From: Rosellinia necatrix
Taxonomy: Eukaryota > Ascomycota > Sordariomycetes > Xylariales > Xylariaceae
Assembly (NCBI GenBank): GCA_021209875.1
Contig: JAGYVD010000003.1
Span: forward strand, 5,084,001-5,148,000
Length of the DNA stretch: 64,000 nt
Direction of reading: 5' to 3'
Part shown: piece by piece, positions 45,310 through 55,830 of the stretch
Layout of the letters: each line of letters starts with the position of its first letter
How positions within the stretch are numbered: the stretch's first letter is position 1
Made by a program: the position numbers and the translations under genes
The notes under the pieces: generated by a model
Databases searched by the model: none
Seen by the model: the letters and a program-made list of their open reading frames with translations, nothing else
What the model was told of the DNA's origin: nothing

Positions 45310-48300
45310 TCATGACCCTGTGAATTTTTTCCACCAGCTGTTTCGAGGCGTTGTATCCATAAATAATGCTTCTCTTTCTCGTTGCGCTTTTTCTCCGCTA
45401 CCCTCTGAACCACCCATCCGTTGCTCTCGGCGCTCGCGCTCTTCGCGCCGCGCTCGTCTTCGCCTCTGGTCATCTTCATACTCTCTGTTCGCGTCGTTAT
45501 ACCTCTCCTGCCGACGGGCAGCCCCCCGAGCGGCTCGCCGAGCAGCACGCCGGGCCTCCTCGTCATCTGTATCGGGAGGGGCATCCGTCATTGGTCCATC
45601 ATGTTGGGGTGGACCGGCATCTGACTGCTCTTTCACCCATGAGCTCGTGCCCGAATGTGGCCAAGTTGGTGTCCTTTTCTTGCTACGTTCCTCGTCTGTG
45701 CGTCTTGAAGATCGCTCTCGTGAATACATATAATCATCCGTGGGCATAGGCGGATTACGACTGAGTTTTTCGGGTCGCCTAGCATACCGTCTTCGTCGGC
45801 GCTCCTCTTCGTCTTCGGATTCCTGCGTGTGCCGCATACGGCGTCGCTCTCGCTCAGGTCGGGCAGCCCTACGAGCTTCCGCTTCTGCTTCCTCCATGGC
45901 GGCTTCCTTTTCGAGCCTGCGACGACGACGGCGCTCTGCCTTTTCTCTCGCTTCGGCCTCTTCGTGTGCAAGTCGCTGTGCTTCGCGTTCTCGCGCTGCC
46001 CTCCGCTCTGCTCGCCGGACCTCTCGCTCTTCTTGTCTGCGCGCCTCTTCCTCTTCCTCTTCCTCACGCCGACGCCTCTCGCGTCGGGCGGCCTCTTTCG
46101 CGCGCCGGGCCTCTTCGGCCCTGTCCTGCTCTCTCCTGTCTTGCTCTCTTCTGTCCTGTCCTCTCCTCTCCTGCCCTCTCCTGTCCTGTTCTCTCAAAGC
46201 CCGGCGTGCGGCTCGCCGAGCTTCACGCTCGGCATCCGTCTCCCGCTCCACATTGCTCATTCCTCGTGCGTGCCTTGGCCTTTTATCAGGTCTCTCCTCG
46301 TCCTCGGTTGCGTGATAGGTACTTCGGCGCCGGGGTTCTGGCCGGGGTTCGGGACGAGGATTCGAGGATTTAAGGCCACCAAAGAGGCCTGAGATACCTT
46401 TCTTAGCACTCGAGGTGCTCCGTCTCGGAGGGGCGGCATCAGGGGGTCCTCGGGAGTCGATCATGACAATATCATCATCTAGTCTTGCCTGTTTTGAGTC
46501 AGCAGGTAGGTCTAGAGTCTGGGGAATATTAATAACATCGTCCATTACCTTTGGTCGCTTGCGGGGCAATTTATCGGGGCTTGATGTGATATCGCGTGGC
46601 CCGACCATGATGATATCATCGTCGTCAAAAGTGGCGCGAGTTCTCGAGGTTCTCCGGCTGTTATTCTTGTCGACTCCTAGGACTCGTGCCGCCTTGGAGG
46701 TTATCTCAGCCATCTCTTCGGGTGGGGGCGACACGAGTCCACCACTCATCTCAACGGGATGGCGCCTTGAGCTGGATTTGCCTGCACGCTTGTCGCGCGT
46801 TGACATGGAACGGGAGAGAGGCGGTGTGCTTTGGAAAAGGCTACTCATTCGTGGTCTGGATGTTGGTGCAGCCCTCGGATCCTGTTGCTCTGCTCTATCC
46901 GAGCCTGAGCTCTTGGAGGATACTTTCTCTTCTCTTTCCTTCTTTGGCTTTTTGGTTTCAGGCCTAGACCTTGACGACTTCTTCTCTTCTTTAACCGGGG
47001 CAGCTGAAGCTGACCACATACCCCATGACGCACCACCTTCGCGACTGATCTTGGCTCGTTCCTTTCTAGGGGACCTTGACCCTTCCGGGGGTGATGGGGG
47101 AGCCTCAGGAGCCTCAGGAGCCTCGGGGGCTTCAGGCACCGCAGGTGGTGGAGGCGGCACAGCGGGCGGCACGGGAGGAAGGGCGCTGGCCCTTGATTTG
47201 CCCTTCTTACTTTTCTTCGGCTTCTTTTCTACAGGCGGTGCAAGATCAATGATCTCGATTATTTCATCTTCATCTTCGTCGTCATGGTCACTGTAGAATT
47301 TTGGTGGGCCCTTCGTTAGCTTTTGTTCTTCGTGCACCATATCTGGCATCTCGGCGATCTCGTCCTCGTCATCATCATAAACTCGGCGATCACGAGTTTC
47401 ATACTCGTCGACATCATCTTCATCGGCTTCATCGTCGACAACCTCGTTTTCATAAGCTTCATTTCCATAAGCTTCATCTTCATGGCCTCTGTCTTCGTGG
47501 TCTTCGTCAGTCATTGGGAAGCTACCAGGGAGGAGATCCGCGTCATCCTGCACTGCTGGTGGCGGTGCTGGTGCCTCGGGGAGCACATCAATTAGATCGT
47601 TTTCGGAATCATCTTGTGCTACTGGCTCGAAATTTTTGAGCCTCTCAGCGATCTTCCCTCCTTTGGACTTCTTCTTTGGCAGCCAATCGTCATCGGAGGG
47701 CTTTGACAATGCTGGCTCGTCTCTGACTGCGACGGTGGTATCGAATGATAAGAACTTGGCTGATTTAGCAATTGTAATCTCGGTTATTGTCAGCTACTGG
47801 GGCTTGGGGTGTGCTTACCGCTTCAGGGAGCGAGTTCTTTGGGGAGGGTTTGGCACCCCAAAATGAGAAGGCGTCCTCAGCTTTAGGGGTCGATTTCTTT
47901 GGTGGTGGTAGCCCCGAAAGGATCTCATCGGCTTGTTCTGGCGTTAGATCCACGTCATCAAGATTGAAATCGTCCTCGTTGCCCTTCTTTTCCTTGCTGG
48001 TGGACTTCAATTTTTTGTCATCAGATTTGGAGTTCTTCTTTGACTTCTTCTTTGCAGATGCGGCAGCCTCGGCTTCTTGTCGCTCGCGCTCGGCCTGCTC
48101 TTGTCGCTCGTGCTCGGCCTGCTCTTCGGCCTCACGCGCCGCCTGCTCCTCAGCCTCTCGTGCGGCGATTTCTGCGGCTTCTTGGGCAGCTTTCTCTTCT
48201 GCCTCAACCGCAGCTTGCGCAGCCTCTTCGTCGGCCTCAACACCAGTAGGATCGGTGGCACGAGCGGCAATCTTCTTGGTAAGCTCGTCCATCCGCTCTC

Positions 48301-51300
48301 GATCCTTTCTAATGAGTTTCCCCCTCCTTTCAAATTTCACCTTAAGTGCGTCGAGTTCTGCTTCTTCCAAAGCTTCCTCGTCTTGACGAGCAGCTCGCTC
48401 TTCGGCTTCCCGAACGGCCTGTTCTTCAGCTTCACGAGCGGCCGATTCCGCTGCTTCGCGTGCCCGTTCTTCTGCTTCTTGCTCTTCAGCCTCACGCGCT
48501 GCCTGTTCCTCGGCTGCGGCCTGTATCTCTGCCTCATCAATATTCGCAGCACTGGCGCGGGCATTAATCCTCTCAGCGAGCTCATTGAAACGCCTCTGTT
48601 CCCTTTTTGCCAAGCTCTTTTTCTTTGCTTTTGCTTTAAGCATCTCAAATTCTGCTTTTTCTGCTTCTTCTGCTTGACGGGCGGCTCGCTCGCTAGCCTC
48701 GCGAGCGGCCTGTTCCTCAGCCTCGTGAGCGGCTTGCTCCTTGGCCTCGCGAGCGGCCAGTTCTTCGGCCTCACGGGCAGCTTGTTCCTCAGCTTCATGA
48801 GCGGCCAACTCTGCCGCTTCGCGTGCCTGTTCTTCTGCTTCGCGTGCCGCTGCCTCTTCTGCTTCGCGTGCTGCCTGTTCCTCGGCTGCAGCTGATGCGC
48901 TTGCTGCATCAGCGCCCGCGGCGCTTTTACGGGCATTGATCCTGTTGGTAAGTTCCTCAAAGCGTTTTTGATCCTTTCTAGCCAACTTTTTCTTCTTTTT
49001 AAGTGATTCAAGTTCCGAGTCGTCTTCCTCCGCTTCCTTGGCCTCGCGTGCGGCTTGTTCCTCAGCTTCGCGGGCGGCTAGTTCGTCGGCCTCACGAGCG
49101 GCTTGCTCCTCAGCTTCACGGGCAGCTTGCTCCTCAGCTTCACGAGCAGCTTGCTCCGCTGCTTCATGGGCGGTTTCTTCATCTTGATCATCCGCTATTA
49201 TGTCGGGTTCAGTGGTATCAGCAGCAGCGGCAGCGCGAGCGTTAATTCTATCGGTAAGTTCATCAATACGCTTTAGATCCTTTTTAAGCAACTTTTTCTT
49301 CTTCTTAAGTGCTGCGAGCTCTGCTTCCTCTTCTACTGCTTCTTTAGCCTCGCGAGCGGCCCGCTCTGCGGCCTCACGGGCAGATAGCTCATCAGCCTCA
49401 CGGGCAGCTTGCTCATCGGCTTCGCGGGCAGCTTGTTCATCAGCTTCATGGGCAGCTTGCTCAGCTTCACGGGCAGCTAGCTCCTCGGCCTCCCTATTAG
49501 CTTGTTGTTCTGCCTCAAAAACAGCTGCCGCGTCGGCCTCTGCAGCGGCGGCGGCACGAGCGCTAGCTCGCTCCGTCAGCTCGTCCAACCGGCTCTGGTC
49601 CCTGGTGGGGAGCCTCTTCTTTCTCTTTAATTTTGCCGTCAGTGTCTCGAGCTCTTTCTCTTCGGCTTCAATTTCTAGCCGAAGCGTCTCAGCAGCGGCA
49701 TCCTTTTCGGCCTGTAGAGCTTCAGCGGCAGCGGCCTCTTTAGCTTCCGCCTCTCGCCGTGATTGCTCTTCGGCTTCATTGGCAGCTGCCTCTTGGGCTC
49801 GTTGTTCTGCGTTATTTGTCAATTCCTCAAATCGCCTCAAGTCCCTCCCTTTCAGCTTCTTCTTGGCATTTTTCGTCGTTAGATCGGAAAGCTCTTGCTC
49901 TTCGGCGGCAATTTTAACAGCCAATGCAATGGCAGCAGGATCCTCTTCGTCTCCGTTCTGCGTTTCAGCCCATATATTCGCTTCCATTCCAATATTGGCT
50001 TGGTCCATGTCAAAGGAAGGTGGTGTAGGTGCCCGTGGGAGTGAGTCCTTTTGATCTCTCTTTGAGAGGCCCCACCAAGCGTCATCGTCGGTTTTTGATT
50101 CTTCGATCGGATCTGGGGTGAAACTGCTGTCAGCATTCTTCGTGTTGATCTCGCTAGCGCCAATTGTGCCTCGAAAACCGTCACCGCTACTAGTGTCATC
50201 GAGTGCAGGGAGCGTATTCGACACGGATTCGAGCTCCAGTTCATCATCTGATTGTAGTCGGGTTGTTAGTATCTTACCATTCTTTTTATCCTTTTTCCCC
50301 CAACCCAGCCAACCTTCACTGCCGCTGTGATCGGCAGCAGGGGCAGGCTCCGATGGCTTTTTGCTTGACTTCTTTGAAGCTCCCCAGAAACTCCAAGCAC
50401 TGGGCGGTTCTTGGATAACGGGTGCGATTTTCGGCTCTGGCTCTGTCCCTGGCTCGGGTTCTGGCTCTGTCCCTGGTTCGGGTTCTGGCTTTGGTTTGGG
50501 TTCTGGCTCGGGTTCTAGCTCGGGTTCTAGCTCGGGTTCTGGCCCGGGTTCAAGTACCGGGTCCGGCTCGCGAATTGCAATGTCTCCAAGTACGCCCTTC
50601 TTCTTTTTCTTTGGCTTCGAAGTGCCGAAGGCATCCCAGAAATCTTCCCCATTTGTCTTTTCTTCTTTGACAGGTTCAGGTTTGGGCTCGGGTTCGGTGC
50701 TCTTGCCCTTCTTCTTCTTTTCCTTTTTAGTCGCGCCCCATATGGTACCGAAGGAATCGTCTTCTTTGGGTGGTTCAGGGGCTGGAGGAACGGGCGCTAT
50801 GAGCTCCTCGAGTACGCCTTTCTTGGGATTCTTTGCGCCTAGAGCGCCCCAGGAATCATTTATCGCTTCTATCTTCTCTGACTCCGGGGTAGAGTCCAAT
50901 AATGTAGTCGCATCCTTCTTGCCCTTGCTCTTAGTTGGGTCAGCCCAAGCAGCACTACTCCACTCGTCGACAACAGCGGATCCGACGTTCTGGGTTTCAG
51001 CGACATCGTTTTTCTCCCCCTCGGGTTCGGCGTCCCAAACGCTGAGTTTCTTCTTCTTTTTATCCTTTTTTCCCGCGCTCGCAAAACCAAACCCGATGTC
51101 ATCTTTCTTCTCCTCAGGCTGTTGCTCCGGGATTAAGGGTTCTTCTACCTTTTCTTCCGTTTCTTCGGAACTCCCGAATCCGAAAGCAGTTTTGGTCTTC
51201 TTCTTTGGCTTCGCGGGGTTGAGGCTCCAGGTATCGGTATCTAGGTCATCCTTCTTTTCCTCTTTGTCTTCAACTTTGCTAGTTGTATTGACACCAGTCA

Positions 51301-52479
51301 AATCTTTGAGTGCGCCCGTAAGCCAACTGGTCCCCCATGAACTAACCGGATTAGCCTTGGTTTCTGCTGCACCGCTCCCAAATTTGAGGCTCAGAGATGG
51401 GGCAGTATCATCCAGTTTGATATCATCAAAGGCTTCCATCTTAGTCTCGGTTCCTAGTAGATCGACGGTCTCCTCCTCCTGGCTCTTCCCCTTTTTCTTC
51501 TTACTCGAAGCTGTGGAAGCTTTTACGGCATCGTCGGGTTTCTGATCGATAGGGTCGTCCTTTTTGCCGTCCCCACCCCCTTTGCCCGCACCACTCCCTC
51601 CAGTTTTGTCGGCGCCGCCATTTTGATCGCCGCCACCCCCGGCACCACCATCGCCGCCGTCGCCAGCACCGCCCTCATCCTTTTTTGCCGGCGTATTCAC
51701 ATTCGTGGGTTGTTGGCCCCCTTTCTTCTTTTTCTTGGGACCATGCTGGATAAATCCATCCTCGGATGATAGATCACAATAGGATTCGGGAATTAAATGA
51801 TTAAATAAAGTATCCTTCTGGCGACCCTGCCGTTGTCGTGAATCCGGTAGCGGTGGTGGGGAACCGTCCGCCTCGGACGGGATCTCAGTCCGCCGTTGGG
51901 CGCATTCATCGGCTCGATTGGGGTTGACAATATCCTCGAATGCTGGTATTTCATCATTTCTATACGAGGGCAGCCGCCTCGGTCGCTTTGGTGTGGGGCT
52001 AGGTAGAGCTAATGGCTTGCCAATACTACCGCCGTGAGGTTGGTTCGGTTGATCAAGTTCCTAATTGATGGTTATATACCTGTCAGCTTCAGGCTTGGAC
52101 CAGGCAAGAAAAAAACAACGAATCGTCTTTGCGGTCAGAGAGGGGGGGGATAGGAGGGAGTAGAGGGGGTATATGCGGCGACAACACTGATCCCTGGTCG
52201 GAATTTCACATGCTGAAGGCCACTTATTCTCTCTCAGGTTGGAGAAGAGACCAAATCGTTGTCGCGTGATAGATCTGAGACAATACAAGGTAACCGCAAG
52301 AAACCGCTCACATGTGTTCTTTGCAAAAGCCATTTCCGCGATATGAGCGCTAGCCGCGTATGTAGGTCGAGTTCAATCCACCGAGGCGTCTGAGCTGAAG
52401 AGGGCAAGGTTTGCAGCCGCCCAGATCCGCTCTCTATCCCAGCTACACAGACGGGGCTCGCGACGGTGGCGGCAGCCAT
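45310..52479 (-). CDS. giant charged repeat protein with W/F-G-KKK motifs and helical modules
   Basis: The preferred CDS is complement(join(45310..47754,47819..52060,52312..52479)), about 2284 residues. I do not recognise the family. The N-terminal half is disordered with about a dozen acidic, Trp/Phe-Gly, poly-Lys motifs (GEDFWDAFGTSKPKKKKK, SAWSFWGASKKSSKK, SEGWLGWGKKDKKNG). A Glu/Pro dipeptide run lies at about 50430-50570. Six helical modules (about 48.2-49.9 kb) share a core like KKKKKLxRKDxKRxxELTxR followed by octad repeats (EEQAAREA). The last exon adds another acidic/Lys-rich region, an Arg/Glu-rich helix (about 45.8-46.3 kb) and a basic end (SWWKKFTGS). Compartment and function are unknown; a long rod-like scaffold is inferred. 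The 64-nt intron (47755-47818, donor GTAAGC) was placed by frame; an acceptor at 47701 is also in frame. The first exon and start are less certain than the rest. Confidence 0.72.
48200..49900 (-). repeat. six-copy coding module array with octad repeats
   Basis: Within the giant gene, six related segments occur with their conserved ELTxRINAR-like core ending near 48265, 48561, 48931, 49239, 49561 and 49801, so spacing is about 240-370 bp. The linkers are built of 24-bp units encoding EEQAAREA and variants. Identity differs between copies, so the array is old rather than freshly expanded. Confidence 0.8.
50425..50575 (-). repeat. Glu-Pro dipeptide coding repeat
   Basis: CTCGGGTTC/GGCTCT units on the plus strand encode alternating EP, KP and GTEPEP on the minus strand inside the giant gene. 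This short-period repeat is likely variable in length between strains. Confidence 0.85.
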
Positions 52480-54260
52480 TTTGAGAGATGAGGCTCGGCT
52501 GGTCGACAGCGGGTATGTAAATCATGGACGCTGCGGTATCGCCTTCGACGCCGAGTACGAAAGAGGGGGGGGCAATTGAGGAATATAGAGTGAGGGGGAA
52601 GATAGGGGTCCCGGTCTGATCAAGAGGTATAGTTATAAGACAGACAAGCCGTCAGTCAGCCTGCCGTTTCAACGCAGGACGCGCAATCGCCTCGCGCAAC
52701 CACGGAGAGAAGATTACGCCTGGGAAGCCGAGGGTATTTGCCTAGACGATAGCAATTGTAAAAATTGTAAATTTTTGAAATCGTGCAGTTGTGAAATGAA
52801 GATGGGGGGGTAAATTAGGCCATAAGAAACACCAAACAAGACCAGGCCAGACCAGACCGCAGCTTCAACACGGCAGGTAACTATGGATGTTCTCGAATAC
52901 GATGGTATTATTCTTTCCCTACCCTGTCGACCTTTCTTTCGCGTTAAAACAAACAAAGAAAGGGGACAAAGGGAGCGAGTGGGTGGGTAAGACAACTATG
53001 GTGGGCTCGCGGGCAGCAAATGAGGTAAGGGATTCTCAATCGCACAAGGTCAGAGGCTGCCAACGGGTGGGTGTGGCGGTTGATAGGTCGGCCTGTACTG
53101 GCTGTACCGCGACAGGCTTATAGCAGAGGTAAGCAGGCTGGTGCCATAGGGAGGTTAGGTATGTTTTGGTGATAGGTTGGGCGGGCAAGCAGGCAAGTAT
53201 ACACCGACTCGTCCCGTCACGTTTCCTTCCACTGCAGACAGAGAGATATGCAGCGATGCAGAGACGCTACAGAGACGCAACGATGCAGCGATGCGGCAGC
53301 GAGGGAGTGCACCAGGTCAGGTCCAAGCTTCGGGTGGGATGGAATGATAGGACAGGAGGTGCCGGGCTTATGTACTATGTAAGTTGCGTGGGTAGGCCAG
53401 GGGGGCCAGGGGGTGTTGATGGGTGTGCCGCGTGAGGACTGGTGCGATTGAGCTGCAGGGTCATCTGGCCAGAAAGGAACGGAGGGTGGTTCTGAGGCTA
53501 TGGGTTGCTGAGAGGGCCATGAGTGGGTGGGAGGCCAGAATGTGGACAGAGCGACATAAGATGTGGGCGAGATGTGGGAAAGGGTGTGTGCATTGATGGG
53601 GTTGCAAATTGGTGTTTGCTGAATTAAGTTGAATGGCTGGTCCGAGGACGGGTCAGGATAGATCGCGACGGCGATTGGCCCGACTGTGATACCATCTTGG
53701 TGGGGTCGTCCAGAAAAGGCAAAGGAGGGGACGGGAGGAGACCCGGCCTAAGTAAGTATTCATCTAGTCCGACCGTGGTTTCAACGGGGTTGCTATTTGT
53801 GGGCCATCAATACATTTTCCCGCCCTGTATTCGGCCAAACATCATCTACACTTACTGCCTGCCTACCTGAGGGTAAGTTACTTGTATAAGTAGTCACCAG
53901 GTACCATGAGCACCAGCGTTACATACAAGCAACGCTGCAATCGGGTTTTATATCATCAATCTCGGACGTCCCAAAATAAAACCTGTCTCTCTAGCGTAAC
54001 CTAAGTAAGTGGTTATCGACCAAAAGGCAGGTACCCATCTGCGACACAAGCCACACCATCCCCTATCGTCGATTCGTAACACACCGTTATCACAATTATA
54101 GCAACGCAGTTGATTCTGCCGATGCTGATAGCCGACTGAGCGGACGTACATAAAGTATCGGACCGTACCGAGTTGCTTGTCAGGTTGAAGTTGTGTGGGG
54201 CTATTTGCGGAGGGTTCAGGGACACCGGGAGGTTGTCAAGCGTCTGACGGCTGCATGCCG

Positions 54261-54311
54261 ACCCAGGTAGGTAGGTACTGCCAGCTTAATATATTAAATA
54301 CCTACCTGGGT
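54261..54311 (+). repeat. perfect 13-bp inverted repeat (GGTA/TACC family)
   Basis: ACCCAGGTAGGTA (54261-54273) and TACCTACCTGGGT (54299-54311) are exact reverse complements separated by 25 nt of AT-rich spacer. It could form a hairpin. Each arm is made of the AGGTA motif that recurs across the intergenic DNA of this window. Confidence 0.9.
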
Positions 54312-55736
54312 AGCCTATTTAGTCACAAATCGTTGTACTTGTAGGCAGTACATACCAATACTAGTAAGGATCACTGTGAGAATCTACCACCACCACAACA
54401 TACCCAATTTCATACAGCAAGATTCTTTTTATGCCATTTTCCCTTGATGCATGCTATACAGTAGTATGTTAACCTAGGTAACTATGTAACATTTATATCA
54501 TGGAACCCACCTTCATACCAGCCACATGATAACTTCTGTCCCTTTACACTTTAGGTAGGTATTGTAGTAACTAGATACACTACACAAGATCCTTTGAGTA
54601 AATAGGTACCTAACCCAGATCAGCCCCCAGCCCCTCCACCCATACCTATAGTTATGTATTGTCCGTAGGCTCTAAATAGCTAGCTTTGTCAGGCCAAGTT
54701 ATGCACATGCATCATTCATAGTCATTTATTTACCCCTCGTTTTCTTGGCTTTTGGGGTTTCGGGTTTCCCTCTCTCCCATAAGCGTTTTGATGGTTAGTC
54801 GATAAGGTTCCAAGGCACAACTTTTGTGTATCCGTCCCATTAAACGCAGTATATAATTTCTCGCCTTATAAATGCACAGTCGCAACAGCCAAACCCCTTG
54901 CAGGCACACGACAAAAGGTACGGGTTGGTCCACAATGCGTACCTGAGTTAAATTATTTAGTTACAGCCTACCTACCTACCTACCTGGTCACTACCTGCTG
55001 GCAAACCACTAAACACTTATGGTAACATGCTGACTACCTAGGTAGAGAAGGAGAGGAGTATTCTTGGATGCCGCGATTCGACCGCCTTGTGTGCCTCAGT
55101 CCAATAATCCAGGCGGCTCAACTGGTCGATTGGGGTTCGCTAGCATCAGCACAGCGTCGACAGGTATCTATACATGACAGATGGGCAGCCATGCGCCGAT
55201 TAGCTCGGTATTTTACCCCTTGTCGTCGTGTCACTGGTCTTCCACGTCGCCGGGACCCATCGCACTAACGCACCTAGATGCATCCTTCGAAGCCGTACCA
55301 GTCGGTTATAGGACAATTCGCCTATTGATGATCTCGAACACGGCGAATACGGCGAACATGGTGAACATGGTGGACATGGTGAGAATGGCGTACATTGACA
55401 GATGACAAGCTTTTGATTGCAGCACCTTTCAGACTTATACAACCTTGGTACAGCAGCTAGATATGTGGTTATCTCAAGTAGATAACATTAGTGCTTGAAA
55501 CGGGTAGGGATCCAATTGAGTGCTGCGGTAAGCGTGGGGCTTAAAGCCGTCCCGCACCGCGGCATATGCCTACCTATGTACACACGTTGTGTCTGCAACT
55601 TGCGTCAGTGGCATCTTCCTCGCCTACCTACCTAATATTCCATTTCGGGTCAATCACTAGACTCTCTACCATATTACAGAACAAAGGCCGCTCCAGAGGG
55701 CCGGACGGTAACTGGAAGGTACAACACCAATCATGG

Positions 55737-55830
55737 CGACAACAACGACGGCGACAACGGGCAACAACAACAGCAACAACAACAACAACAATAATAATAA
55801 CAACAATAAAAACAATAGCAACGGTAATGA
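55737..55830 (+). repeat. (AAC/CAA/AAT)n trinucleotide repeat
   Basis: ACAACAACGACGGCGACAAC is followed by long CAA and AAT triplet runs. It is non-coding as far as can be seen. Confidence 0.85.

Noticed and set aside
46415..51545. Long plus-strand frames (for example 46415-47296, 49200-50054, 50361-51545)
   Set aside because: Ser/Phe/Ala-rich complements of the Glu/Lys/Arg-rich giant protein; no start context, motif or splice support of their own.
52061..52333. Alternative start MAFAKNT for the giant gene
   Set aside because: Its junction at the shared donor (52311) would be in phase 1 while the acceptor at 52061 starts a phase-0 exon; the start at 52479 gives a continuous frame.
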